Positions 24,834-33,701 of a stretch of 64,000 nt of DNA are shown here, in pieces; position 1 is the first letter of the stretch, and each line of letters starts with the position of its first letter. The notes under the pieces were generated by a model, which searched no databases, was not told where the DNA came from, and worked only from the letters and a program-made list of their open reading frames with translations. This DNA comes from Clostridium sp. (GTDB lineage Bacteria > Bacillota > Clostridia > Clostridiales > Clostridiaceae): assembly GCF_018372875.1 (NCBI RefSeq), contig NZ_JAHAIF010000009.1:12650-76649 (forward strand), written 5' to 3'. A program made the position numbers and the translations under genes.

Positions 24834-26135
24834 ATGGAAATTCTATCATTAGGGGAAAAGATTAAAAGAAGAAGAAAAGAATTGAATATGACTTTAAAAG
24901 ATTTAGCAAAAGATAGAATTACTCCAGGTCAAATAAGTCTTGTAGAGTCTGGTCGTTCTAATCCTTCTATGGACTTATTAGAGTATTTAGCTAATAGCTT
25001 AAATACTACAGTGGAGTATTTAATGGAGTCAGAAGAGAGCCAAGCTGAAAAAATATGTACATATTATGAGCAAGTTGCAGAATCTTATATTTTAAGTGGA
25101 GACTATGTTACAGGGGAAAAATATATTGAAAATGCTCTTTATTATGCAGAAAGGTATAATTTAGAGTATAGAAAAGCTAGGATATTATTCTTAAGAGCAG
25201 AAATTTATATTTCAAAAGGTGAACTTGCAGTTGCACAGCAATTCTTTTTATCATCTAATGTAATTTTTATAAAAAACAATGAATATGAAGAGATTGTTAA
25301 AACATTTTTAAAGTTAGGAAAAATTACTTTAGAGTTAAATGCATATCACTCTGCTAATAGTTATCTAAAGCAAGCAGAAAAGGTGTATTTAGATAACAAT
25401 ATAGGTAACGATTTCTTACTTGGAGAAATATACTATAACATGTCAAGAACCTACTATATTATTGAAGACTTAGGAAAAGCAATGGATTATGCCTTTTTAG
25501 CAAAAGAAAAATTTGAGCAAATTCATAATAAGAAAGAGTACGCAAAAACACTTCTACTTTTATCAGAAGAATATAATAGAAGAGGCGATTTAAACAATGC
25601 TATAAAGTATTCTACAAAAACATTAGAGGTATATCATGAAATAAATGATCTTAAGAGTGTTTCTGATATCGAAAATAACTTAGGAAAATTATTTTATAAC
25701 TTTGAAAACATTGAAGAATCCTTTAAGCACTATGAAATGGCTAGAGAAATTAAAACTAGAAATAATGATGACAGTTTAATAGAGACATTAATTAATATAT
25801 GTAAAAATTATCTTAAGATAAAAGAAATAGATAAATGTGAAACACAATTAGAAGAAATATATCACAGATTAAAAGATGAGGATATAGATGGAATAATCGA
25901 ATGCAACTTAATAAAATACAGAATTCATACAATAAAAGATGAACTTAGTAAAGCAGAAGATGTTTTAGTTAATACGTATAAGCTTTCTAAAAACGCAGGT
26001 GAATTAAGAAGAGCTGGAGAGTTAGCAATAATGGTTGGGAAGTTTTATATAGACCATAAGAATGATACTCAAGCGGCTAAATATCTTGATGAAGGGGTTA
26101 ACATATTTAAAGAATTAGGTATATTACAAAACTAA
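24834..26135 (+). CDS. XRE-family regulator with TPR domain (first paralogue)
   Basis: A 433-residue protein. An N-terminal helix-turn-helix of the Cro/CI type (about residues 1-65, GEKIKRRRKELNMTLKDLA and ITPGQISLVESGRSNPS) precedes about nine degenerate tetratricopeptide repeats that fill the rest of the chain. This is the architecture of RNPP-type peptide-sensing regulators (PlcR, NprR, Rap-like) and of many orphan clostridial regulators. A longer frame starts 27 codons upstream but overlaps the promoter; ATG 24834 after AAGGAAGAG is used. No small peptide gene with a secretion signal is visible next to it. The second paralogue follows after 19 bases. Confidence 0.82.
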   Translation: MEILSLGEKIKRRRKELNMTLKDLAKDRITPGQISLVESGRSNPSMDLLEYLANSLNTTVEYLMESEESQAEKICTYYEQVAESYILSGDYVTGEKYIENALYYAERYNLEYRKARILFLRAEIYISKGELAVAQQFFLSSNVIFIKNNEYEEIVKTFLKLGKITLELNAYHSANSYLKQAEKVYLDNNIGNDFLLGEIYYNMSRTYYIIEDLGKAMDYAFLAKEKFEQIHNKKEYAKTLLLLSEEYNRRGDLNNAIKYSTKTLEVYHEINDLKSVSDIENNLGKLFYNFENIEESFKHYEMAREIKTRNNDDSLIETLINICKNYLKIKEIDKCETQLEEIYHRLKDEDIDGIIECNLIKYRIHTIKDELSKAEDVLVNTYKLSKNAGELRRAGELAIMVGKFYIDHKNDTQAAKYLDEGVNIFKELGILQN

Positions 26136-26154
26136 TATTAAATGGGTGATTAAA

Positions 26155-27417
26155 ATGGAGATATTATCTACTGGGGAAAAAATTAAAAGATCAAGGATTT
26201 ACAAGGGAATAACTTTAAAAGAACTTTGTGGAGATAAAATTTCTATTTCTAAAATGAGCTGTATTGAAAATGGTAAGGTGAAAGCAGATAGTGAAATTAT
26301 AAAGTATGTGGCGGATAAAATTGGGGTGGATTATGATTATTTAATTCAAGATGTATATGAACAAATATTAAACAATCTTAATTCAATAAAGAAATCTACG
26401 AAAAAAGATTTGATATTTGAAGATAATATAAGACATAACCTAGAGTATGCAATTGAGTATGAATATTATGACTTAGCCTTTGAATTAATACATATAGTTT
26501 TTTCCTATTATTTAGAGGAAAATAAGTGGGAGAAAATTCAACTAATAATTTCACAATATTATGACCTATATCAAAGAACTAATACAGAAAGTAATACAGT
26601 AACTTATTTTAGAGATATGGCACAATATCTATTCCAAAATAGGGAGTATACTGAGGCAATAACTTATTATGGTAGACTTAGAGAGATTATTTCTGAAAAT
26701 GGAATTAAAGAAAAAAGTACATATGCTTTTATTGCATACAATGAAGGGATTTGTTATTGGAAGCTAAATAATTATGAAAAAGCTTACAAATTCTTATGTG
26801 AAGCAATAAAATATATTAATAGTATAAAAGATGATATAAATAAAGGAAAAATATACCACGCTTATGCTTTGAGTTGCATAAAGTTAGGTAATAGTGAAGC
26901 AGAGGAACACATAGAAAAAGCTTTTCAATGTCAAAAGGATAATCCTATCTTAGTTGCAACTTCAAAAGGAGATTATGGTGAAGCATATTTTACTGCAAGT
27001 AATAGAAAAAAAGCTATATCAGAAATTGAAGAGGGAATTGAGCTATTTCCTAAGCATAACAAAGAAAAGTATGTTGAATTTTTAAGTGAGTGCATAAATA
27101 TTTTTCTTAGTAATGAGGAGTATGAAAAAGCATATGATTTGTCAGATGAGGCGTTAGACTTAGCAATAGAGACTGACAATATTAGGTTAATTGAAAAGGC
27201 TTATTCTTTAAAGGGAAAAGTTTTACAAAAAGAAAATAGATATAGAGAGTCAGAAAGATATATGAATTTGGCATTAGATTCATTGTTTAAGTTTGGCACT
27301 AAAAAAGAAAGACGCGATAGATATTTAGAAATGGCTAATATGTACTATAAATTAGGCGAAGTTAGAGATGCAATTAAATATTTTACATTAGCAATGAGCA
27401 AGGAAAAAAGTATATAA
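26155..27417 (+). CDS. XRE-family regulator with TPR domain (second paralogue)
   Basis: A 420-residue protein starting MEILSTGEKIKRSRIYKGIT, clearly paralogous to the preceding gene (MEILSLGEKIKRRRKELNMT). The HTH (about 1-65) contains ISISKMSCIENGK, and TPR-like helices run to the C-terminus (EKAYKFLCEAIKYINS, GEVRDAIKYFTLAM). The recognition helix differs from that of its neighbour, so the two may bind different sites. A GTG nine bases upstream belongs to the GGGTGA ribosome site; ATG 26155 is used. A strong terminator follows, so the pair is one operon. Confidence 0.82.
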   Translation: MEILSTGEKIKRSRIYKGITLKELCGDKISISKMSCIENGKVKADSEIIKYVADKIGVDYDYLIQDVYEQILNNLNSIKKSTKKDLIFEDNIRHNLEYAIEYEYYDLAFELIHIVFSYYLEENKWEKIQLIISQYYDLYQRTNTESNTVTYFRDMAQYLFQNREYTEAITYYGRLREIISENGIKEKSTYAFIAYNEGICYWKLNNYEKAYKFLCEAIKYINSIKDDINKGKIYHAYALSCIKLGNSEAEEHIEKAFQCQKDNPILVATSKGDYGEAYFTASNRKKAISEIEEGIELFPKHNKEKYVEFLSECINIFLSNEEYEKAYDLSDEALDLAIETDNIRLIEKAYSLKGKVLQKENRYRESERYMNLALDSLFKFGTKKERRDRYLEMANMYYKLGEVRDAIKYFTLAMSKEKSI

Positions 27418-27418
27418 A

Positions 27419-27454
27419 TAAAAAGGGGGTATTCGGAAAGAATACCCTTTTTTG
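27419..27454 (+). terminator. Terminator of the XRE/TPR pair
   Basis: AAAAGGGGGTATTC-GGAAA-GAATACCCTTTTTT, strong stem and T6 tract, immediately followed by repeat copy A4. Confidence 0.88.
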
Positions 27455-27455
27455 A

Positions 27456-27540
27456 CTATCTAGGAAAGTATAAAATTTCAATTAGCTATAAATCAAAGGT
27501 ATTATTACATTTCCATATTAAAAAATATAAAATGTGGATA
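27456..27540 (+). repeat. Type A intergenic repeat, copy A4 (left module only)
   Basis: Carries CTATCTAGGAAAGTATAAAA, TTAGCTATAAATCAAAGGTA, TTATTACATTTCCATATTAA, AAAATATAAAATGTGGATA, then stops one base before the stop codon of the convergent AraC-type gene. The stem-loop half is absent. Confidence 0.85.
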
Positions 27541-27541
27541 T

Positions 27542-29590
27542 TCATTTCTTAGTTGGTTTAATTAAAATAAGTGTTGCTCCATATCCTTTTAGTTTAGTTA
27601 TTATATTTAAAACAGGACTCTTTTTAGCATACTTAAATTCAATTTTTGGGAAAGACGCTTTTGAAAGTATCTCCATTTCTTCTTTGTTTAGTCGTTCAGG
27701 TTTACCCATAGATACCCAGTAGTCATATGAAGAACCTACTTTTTGATTTATTTCATAGAAGGTTATTCTAGAATCGCTAGGTACATTAAATAAGTTTAAA
27801 GAAATTTTTCTTTCGCTAGACTTTAATTTTGAACTGTTCTTAAATAAATCATCTATGTTTTCATTATAGGTATATAAAAGAATACTATATGTATCTCTAT
27901 CTTTAGTTACTATATATCCATCCTCTTTTGCTACAACATTTCCGCTTAATTTGCTTAGTAGATAATATGCATAGTAGGAAGGTTTACGTATATCCATATC
28001 ATTAATTATTCCCGATGCCCCTATAAACACTTCGTTATTTAGGTAAATTTCTTTTTCAATAACATCAAAAGCTCTAAGAAAACTTAAATCTTTATGAGTA
28101 AATATACTACTATGGATTATATAAGGCAACATATATGCTGTATCATAAATGGGATTTAATTCTTTAAATGGAATAAACTCTTCTTCTAATAAATTAAATT
28201 TACTATTATTAAAATATTTTCTTAATTCTTTTTTTATCTCTAGAGAAAGAGTTGAGTTTAATTGAAATTTTACATCAGATAAATAATAATATTCTATTTC
28301 TGAGAAATAAGAATAGAAGCTTTCTATAGTATGAATGTAGTCTTCTATTTCAAAATCATAATTATCGATAACTATAAGAGGCTTCAGTTCAATTGATGCC
28401 ATAAACTCTAATACAGTTTTAACTCTGTTCCAATTTATAAAGTCACTACTCTTAAATATTCCCATATTATTATGGAAAAAATATTCTATCCTTCCGTATT
28501 CAAAATGAATTTCATTTTGAAGAGATTCAAGAATATCCTTATTATCTTCAATCATTAAATCAAAAATATCTCCAAGACTAATAATTTCCCTAAATTTATC
28601 ACTATATTTTTCAATGTTGTTATTTATATCTACATCAATTGTCCAAAGTTTATTATCATAATTAAACCTTTCATAGTTTTCTAAATAAGTAGATAAAATA
28701 TCAATAGAATCTTCAAGTGGAAGAAGGGTAATGTCCTTCATTTTTTCTAAAGTAGCTTCATCAAACTTATTTTTTCTTCTAAATTGAAGGGGGGTACAAT
28801 TATAATAGCTCTTAAAGTGCTTATTAAAGTACCTAGTATGTGAAAATCCAACCTCTTCAGAAATTTCATATATACTCATATCTGTATCTAAAAGTAGCTT
28901 AACTGACTCTTCAACTCTAGTTAGGTTTATAAGGTCAGTAAAGCTATATCCAGTTACATTTTTTATTTCATGTGAAAGATAATGGGGGCTTAAAAATTCT
29001 TTTTTAGCAATAGCTTGGAGAGTAATATTATTATTGTAGTTATTAAAAATATATTTTGAAATTCTATGATATCTTTCAAGTTGCTCTTTGTTATCTTTTA
29101 GCTCCTCTTGGTCATAGATCAAGTAATGAAAATTATTTATTAGATGGAAAAGTAAGTCTATTAAAATAGATTCTATCTCTTCATCGTAATTTTCAACTTT
29201 CTGAACTGACTCACAAAGTAATTTAGCAAGTAGGGTTCTAAATATAATGTATTCTTCTCCTTCTTGTGCTCCTAGATCAGATGTATTGGTATAAAAATAA
29301 ATGTTTTTAATATCCTTATAGTATTTTTCAAAGAAGCTTTGGTCTATATGAAATAGAAGTATTTTATTGTCTTCATCAGAATAAAGTCTATGAGATTCAT
29401 CAATATTTATTATTTCAAGTTCATTTTCATAAAGTTCAAAGTTATCTGTATCTATAGAAATATTTATTTTACCTTTTAGTACATACACTATTTCAATAGT
29501 GTTATGCCAATGAAGGGGATATTCTTTAATTGTTGCATAAGTTATTTGTATTGGCAGGTCCGAGTTATATGTAACATACTCTTTCCTCAT
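27542..29590 (-). CDS. AraC-family regulator with cupin sensor and C-terminal GH39-like domain
   Basis: A large regulator of 682 residues in three parts. An N-terminal cupin-like domain has a HWHNTIEIVYVLKGK strand (about residues 27-41). The AraC double helix-turn-helix lies at about 185-280 (ITLQAIAKKEFLSPHYLSHE and MSIYEISEEVGFSHTRYFNK). About 390 residues follow that resemble a glycoside hydrolase family 39 barrel (FEYGRIEYFFHNNMGIF, then a VKTVLEFMASIELKPLIVI helix-strand). The GH39 acid/base NEP motif is not seen where expected, so this looks like a sugar-sensing, non-catalytic domain (inference). A GTG upstream is part of GAGGTG; ATG 29590 has a six-base spacer. Confidence 0.8.
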   Translation of the reverse strand: MRKEYVTYNSDLPIQITYATIKEYPLHWHNTIEIVYVLKGKINISIDTDNFELYENELEIINIDESHRLYSDEDNKILLFHIDQSFFEKYYKDIKNIYFYTNTSDLGAQEGEEYIIFRTLLAKLLCESVQKVENYDEEIESILIDLLFHLINNFHYLIYDQEELKDNKEQLERYHRISKYIFNNYNNNITLQAIAKKEFLSPHYLSHEIKNVTGYSFTDLINLTRVEESVKLLLDTDMSIYEISEEVGFSHTRYFNKHFKSYYNCTPLQFRRKNKFDEATLEKMKDITLLPLEDSIDILSTYLENYERFNYDNKLWTIDVDINNNIEKYSDKFREIISLGDIFDLMIEDNKDILESLQNEIHFEYGRIEYFFHNNMGIFKSSDFINWNRVKTVLEFMASIELKPLIVIDNYDFEIEDYIHTIESFYSYFSEIEYYYLSDVKFQLNSTLSLEIKKELRKYFNNSKFNLLEEEFIPFKELNPIYDTAYMLPYIIHSSIFTHKDLSFLRAFDVIEKEIYLNNEVFIGASGIINDMDIRKPSYYAYYLLSKLSGNVVAKEDGYIVTKDRDTYSILLYTYNENIDDLFKNSSKLKSSERKISLNLFNVPSDSRITFYEINQKVGSSYDYWVSMGKPERLNKEEMEILSKASFPKIEFKYAKKSPVLNIITKLKGYGATLILIKPTKK

Positions 29591-29659
29591 AAGCTTCACC
29601 TCATAAAAATTGTAATTAATAAAATTATATCAAAAAGATGAAAAAAATTAAAATATTAC

Positions 29660-29689
29660 TTTGACTTTCTTTGACTTTTGTATTATTAT
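29660..29689 (+). promoter_or_regulatory. clpB promoter overlapped by a CtsR operator
   Basis: TTGACT (29661-29666) and TATTAT (29684-29689) have a 17-base spacer. The direct repeat TTTGACT-TTC-TTTGACT (29660-29676) overlaps the -35 box; its complement AGTCAAA-GAA-AGTCAAA fits the CtsR heptad consensus RGTCAAA-NAN-RGTCAAA exactly. This places clpB in the class III heat-shock regulon. Confidence 0.85.
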
Positions 29690-29737
29690 AAGAATATAGA
29701 AAAGAATATTAAAAGGAGATTAAAGGAGGAAAGATTT

Positions 29738-32341
29738 ATGAATGTTGATAAAATGACAATAAGAGTTCAACAAGCATTAAATGATGCTAATTTAATTGCT
29801 GTTAAGTATAATCATCAACAAATAGAAGTAATACATCTTTTTGCTGCTCTTGTGGAACAAGATGATGGATTAATTCCTAATATTCTAACAAAGATGAATG
29901 TTGATGTAAGAGGACTAAAAAGTACATTAAATAGAACTTTAGATACTATGCCTAAAGTTTTAGGTGAGGGCGCTAATAATTCAGGTGTATATATAACTAG
30001 AAAAGTTGAAGAAGTTTTAATAAAAGCAGAAGAACTTGCTAAAAAGTTTGAAGATTCTTATATAAGTGTTGAACATCTAATGTTAGCTATACTAGATAAG
30101 GAAAAGTCAGGACAAGTAGGAGATATATTAAAATCTTATAATATAAATGAAAAAAACTTTATGCAAGTTTTAAGTGAAGTGAGAGGAAGTCAAAGAGTTG
30201 AAACTAATGATCCAGAAGGAACTTATGATGCTCTAGCTAAATATGGTACAAATTTAGTTGATTTAGCTAAAAAGCATAAATTAGATCCTGTTATAGGAAG
30301 AGATGAAGAAATTAGAAGAACAGTTAGAATTCTTTCAAGAAGAACTAAAAATAATCCAGTGTTGATTGGTGAACCTGGTGTAGGTAAAACTGCTATTGTA
30401 GAAGGATTAGCTGAAAGAATAGTAAGAGGAGATGTTCCAGAAGGATTAAAGGATAAGATTATTTTCTCATTAGATATGGGTTCTTTGATTGCTGGGGCAA
30501 AATATAGAGGAGAATTTGAAGAAAGATTAAAGGCTGTTTTAAAGGAAGTACAAAATAGTGAAGGTAGAATAATTTTATTCATAGATGAGATTCATACAAT
30601 AGTTGGTGCTGGTAAAACAGATGGAGCAATGGATGCAGGTAATTTAATTAAGCCTTTACTAGCAAGAGGTGAACTTCATTGTATTGGTGCTACAACTTTT
30701 GATGAATATAGACAATACATTGAAAAAGATAAAGCTCTTGAAAGAAGATTCCAACCTGTTATCGTTGATGAACCATCAGTAGATGATACAATTTCAATAT
30801 TAAGAGGATTAAAAGAAAAATTTGAAATTCACCATGGAATTAGAATTCATGATTCAGCTATAGTTGCAGCTGCGAAGCTATCTAATAGATATATTCAAGA
30901 TAGATATTTACCAGATAAGGCTATAGACTTAATTGATGAAGCAGGTTCTATGATAAGGTCAGAAATTGACTCTTTACCAACTGAGTTAGATGTTATAAGA
31001 AGAAAAGTATTCCAATTAGAGATTGAAAAAGAAGCTCTAGAAAAAGAAAAAGATGAAGGTTCTAGAAAGAGATTGGAAGCTTTAACTAAGGAGTTAGCTG
31101 AATTAAAAGAAAAGAATGATGAAATGACAGCTAAATACGAGAAAGAAAAAGAGCATATAACATCTTTAAAAGAGTTAAAGACTAAACTTGATGAAGCACG
31201 TGGTGATCTTGAAAGATATGAAAGGGAATATGATTATAACAAGGTTGCCGAAATTAGATATTCTGTTATTCCTAAGATAGAAGAAGAAATAAAGACTAAA
31301 GAATATGAAGTTAAGGAAAACTATGAAGGTGCATTATTAAAAGAAGAAGTTACAGAAGAAGAAATTTCTGAAGTTCTTTCAAAATGGACTGGAATTCCTG
31401 TAAGCAATCTTCTTGAGGGAGAAAGAGAAAAGTTATTAAGATTAGACTCTGAATTACAAAGAAGAGTTATAGGTCAAGATGCAGCAGTTGAAGCAGTATC
31501 TAACGCTATATTAAGAGCAAGGGCAGGACTAAAAGATGTAAATAAGCCAATTGGTTCATTTATTTTCTTAGGACCAACAGGTGTAGGTAAAACAGAATTA
31601 GCTAAAACTTTAGCTAGAACTATGTTTGATAGCGAAGATGCTATGATAAGAATTGATATGTCTGAATATATGGAGAAACATGCTGTATCTAGATTGGTTG
31701 GAGCGCCTCCAGGATATGTTGGATATGAACAAGGTGGTCAACTAACAGAAGCTGTTAGAAGAAAACCATATAGTGTAATATTATTTGATGAAATTGAAAA
31801 GGCACATGAAGATGTCTTTAATATCTTCCTTCAAATCTTAGATGATGGTAGGTTAACGGATAATAAAGGTAAGACTGTAGATTTTAAAAATACAATTATA
31901 ATAATGACTTCAAATATTGGTTCTCAATATTTATTAGAAAATCAAGGTGAAGAAGTAACTGGTGAAGCTAAAAATTTAGTTATGGCTTCTTTAAGAAATA
32001 AATTTAAGCCAGAATTCTTAAATAGAGTTGATGATATTATTATGTTTAAGCCTTTATCTGAAGAAGGAATTAAGAAGATAATTGATATATTCTTAGATGA
32101 AGTGAGAGCAAGACTTGTAGATAAGAATATAAAGTTAGAAGTAACAGAAGAAGCTAAAAGTGTTCTAGCAAAAGAAGGATATGATCCTATATATGGAGCA
32201 AGACCACTTAAGAGATATATCCAAAATACCCTTGAAAATAACTTAGCTAGAAGAATTATAAAAGGTGATGTTTACTATGGATCAACAGTAGTAGTAGACG
32301 GACAAAACAATGAATTAACACTTTATACAAGGGAAAAATAG
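29738..32341 (+). CDS. clpB: ATP-dependent chaperone ClpB
   Basis: An 867-residue disaggregase that, with DnaK, rescues aggregated proteins. Domains in order: N-terminal Clp repeats (about 1-150); AAA-1 with Walker A GEPGVGKTA and the VGAGKTDGAMDAGN segment; the long coiled-coil middle domain (about 410-530) that defines ClpB against ClpC; AAA-2 with Walker A GPTGVGKTE and YMEKHAVSRLVGAPPGYVGY; and a C-terminal small domain. A frame extended upstream starts inside the promoter; AAAGGAGG fits ATG 29738. Controlled by a CtsR box. Confidence 0.97.
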   Translation: MNVDKMTIRVQQALNDANLIAVKYNHQQIEVIHLFAALVEQDDGLIPNILTKMNVDVRGLKSTLNRTLDTMPKVLGEGANNSGVYITRKVEEVLIKAEELAKKFEDSYISVEHLMLAILDKEKSGQVGDILKSYNINEKNFMQVLSEVRGSQRVETNDPEGTYDALAKYGTNLVDLAKKHKLDPVIGRDEEIRRTVRILSRRTKNNPVLIGEPGVGKTAIVEGLAERIVRGDVPEGLKDKIIFSLDMGSLIAGAKYRGEFEERLKAVLKEVQNSEGRIILFIDEIHTIVGAGKTDGAMDAGNLIKPLLARGELHCIGATTFDEYRQYIEKDKALERRFQPVIVDEPSVDDTISILRGLKEKFEIHHGIRIHDSAIVAAAKLSNRYIQDRYLPDKAIDLIDEAGSMIRSEIDSLPTELDVIRRKVFQLEIEKEALEKEKDEGSRKRLEALTKELAELKEKNDEMTAKYEKEKEHITSLKELKTKLDEARGDLERYEREYDYNKVAEIRYSVIPKIEEEIKTKEYEVKENYEGALLKEEVTEEEISEVLSKWTGIPVSNLLEGEREKLLRLDSELQRRVIGQDAAVEAVSNAILRARAGLKDVNKPIGSFIFLGPTGVGKTELAKTLARTMFDSEDAMIRIDMSEYMEKHAVSRLVGAPPGYVGYEQGGQLTEAVRRKPYSVILFDEIEKAHEDVFNIFLQILDDGRLTDNKGKTVDFKNTIIIMTSNIGSQYLLENQGEEVTGEAKNLVMASLRNKFKPEFLNRVDDIIMFKPLSEEGIKKIIDIFLDEVRARLVDKNIKLEVTEEAKSVLAKEGYDPIYGARPLKRYIQNTLENNLARRIIKGDVYYGSTVVVDGQNNELTLYTREK

Positions 32342-32395
32342 CTTGTATACAAAACCTCTTTTAAGCAGAAAATAAGTATAAGATAGAAAGAGAAA

Positions 32396-32470
32396 TAAGA
32401 GAAAAAGGTTAATATTATATAAAAAATTCTATTTAAGTAGAGTTCCAACCTTATCTCTTTTGTCCTTTTT
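32396..32470 (+). terminator. Possible clpB terminator
   Basis: AAGAGAAAAAGGTT (32397-32410) pairs with AACCTTATCTCTTTT (32447-32461) with a bulge, followed by a T/C-rich tract. The 36-base loop makes this uncertain. Confidence 0.4.
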
Positions 32471-32514
32471 ATCACTACTATTCTTATTATCTTCTCTTAA
32501 GGAGGTTTTTTATT

Positions 32515-32907
32515 ATGGATTACATAACGCCTTTTAATAATTATATAGTGGTTTCTCAGACAGGGGATGTTACTGGTTTTGTAGAACTTTCAAATGCACG
32601 TGGTTATATAACCACACTTTATTTAGAAAGACTTTTATCCATATCTCATTTTGGAAAGTATTCTTACTTTGATATGACACAAGAAAGGGATATGGAAGAT
32701 TCAGGTCTAATAGCTGGCGTATATGAAGGGGAAGCGTATATTTATGATTTAGATGAGTTTATAGAAAAGATTAGAGAGAGTGCAATGTTCCAAGATGAAA
32801 AGGATGAGCTGATTTCAAAACTTCTAGAAAAAGAGATAAAAATGAATGTTAGAGATTATGCAATAGAACACTTATTAACTGAAGTTGAACAAAAATGGAC
32901 AATATAA
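32515..32907 (+). CDS. Hypothetical protein, 130 residues
   Basis: Not recognised. A soluble acidic protein; the first half has beta-strand character (YIVVSQTGDVTGFVELSNAR and YITTLYLERLL), the second half is helical and charged (DEFIEKIRESAMFQDEKDEL). AAGGAGG eight bases before the ATG is strong. There is no signal peptide or cysteine. Lies alone between clpB and a spore-protein gene on the other strand; a weak GTAGT-CTC-ACTAC hairpin follows the stop. Confidence 0.68.
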   Translation: MDYITPFNNYIVVSQTGDVTGFVELSNARGYITTLYLERLLSISHFGKYSYFDMTQERDMEDSGLIAGVYEGEAYIYDLDEFIEKIRESAMFQDEKDELISKLLEKEIKMNVRDYAIEHLLTEVEQKWTI

Positions 32908-32944
32908 AAAAGTAGTCTCACTACGTTTTAGAGAAAAAATATAT

Positions 32945-33022
32945 TTTTCAGCCATACCACAGATTCCAAGCTTACTTTTGGTGCTCTGTGGTAGCACTAT
33001 ATTTTTATAATTTCTAGACGTT
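32945..33022 (-). repeat. Type B intergenic repeat, copy B1
   Basis: Read on the minus strand it starts AACGTCTAGAAATTATAAAA directly after the spore-protein terminator. It then forms a nested hairpin: TACCACAGA/TCTGTGGTA outside and CCAA/TTGG inside, followed by TGGCTGAAAA. The start resembles that of type A elements; the hairpin is different. Matches B2. Confidence 0.75.
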
Positions 33023-33056
33023 AAAAAGGATTACGGATAATCCGTAATCCTTTTTT
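33023..33056 (-). terminator. Terminator of the spore-protein gene
   Basis: AAAAAGGATTACGGAT/ATCCGTAATCCTTTTTT, a near-perfect palindrome 20 bases after the stop on the minus strand. Confidence 0.88.
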
Positions 33057-33075
33057 GAGTTTTATTTTTGGTTAA

Positions 33076-33270
33076 TTATTTTAACCCTTGTTCGTATTGT
33101 TCAACCATTCTCTTAACCATTTCTCCACCAACGCTACCGCATTGCTTTGAAGTTAAGTTTCCATTGTAATCTGTGAATGGAACTCCCATTGCACCTGCAA
33201 CTTCATTCTTGAAGTTGTTTAATCCTTGTTTTGCTTCTGGAACTAAAGCTCTGTTGTTATTGTTTGACAT
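33076..33270 (-). CDS. Alpha/beta-type small acid-soluble spore protein (SASP)
   Basis: A 64-residue spore DNA-protecting protein. It has the two conserved SASP segments: LVPEAKQGLNNFKNEVA (helix 1, germination-protease cleavage region) and LTSKQCGSVGGEMVKRMVEQ (helix 2). In dormant spores such proteins coat DNA against UV and heat and are degraded by GPR at germination. AAAGGAGG precedes the ATG. Expected to be SigG-dependent; I could not place a convincing SigG promoter upstream. Confidence 0.96.
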   Translation of the reverse strand: MSNNNNRALVPEAKQGLNNFKNEVAGAMGVPFTDYNGNLTSKQCGSVGGEMVKRMVEQYEQGLK

Positions 33271-33436
33271 ACAAATTCCTCCTTTAACGGTATAATATTT
33301 TTTGCTAAGCTTTATTTGCTTTGCACTATTATTGTGTGTAAAGTAGTTTTATATAAACTATGAAGTGAGAGGCAAAGAAGGAAAAAAGTACAAACTATAC
33401 TTGTACAAAAGTTGGATATAATATATATAATGCATG

Positions 33437-33590
33437 TTTTTCAACCATACCACAGGTTCCAAAACGTGCTTTTGGTCTTATGTGGTGAAAAAATAATTTT
33501 AATTTCAATGTCTTAACATATTTTTATAACTCAAAGTTCTGTATTCATAGGGGTTTGCCACTTGAAAATTGTTATAATTTCCTAGATGTT
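33437..33590 (-). repeat. Type B intergenic repeat, copy B2
   Basis: On the minus strand it starts AACATCTAGGAAATTATAAC right after the terminator of the ECF S-component gene. It contains about 90 bases absent from B1, then the hairpin ACCACA...TGTGGT with inner CCAAAA/TTTTGG and TGGTTGAAAAA. The inner stem changed on both sides relative to B1. The remaining upstream region of the spore-protein gene (33271-33436) shows no gene. Confidence 0.72.
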
Positions 33591-33626
33591 AAAAAAAGTT
33601 TGTGGGTAAATATCCACAAACTTTTT
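33591..33626 (-). terminator. Terminator of the ECF S-component gene
   Basis: AAAAAGTTTGTGGAT/ATCCACAAACTTTTT, flanked by A tracts that read as T tracts on the minus strand. Confidence 0.85.
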
Positions 33627-33701
33627 ACTTTATATTTAATATTTAAAATAATCATAAGTTAATTAATAAAATCTATACTACTTGTTATAACCATTATAAA
33701 A

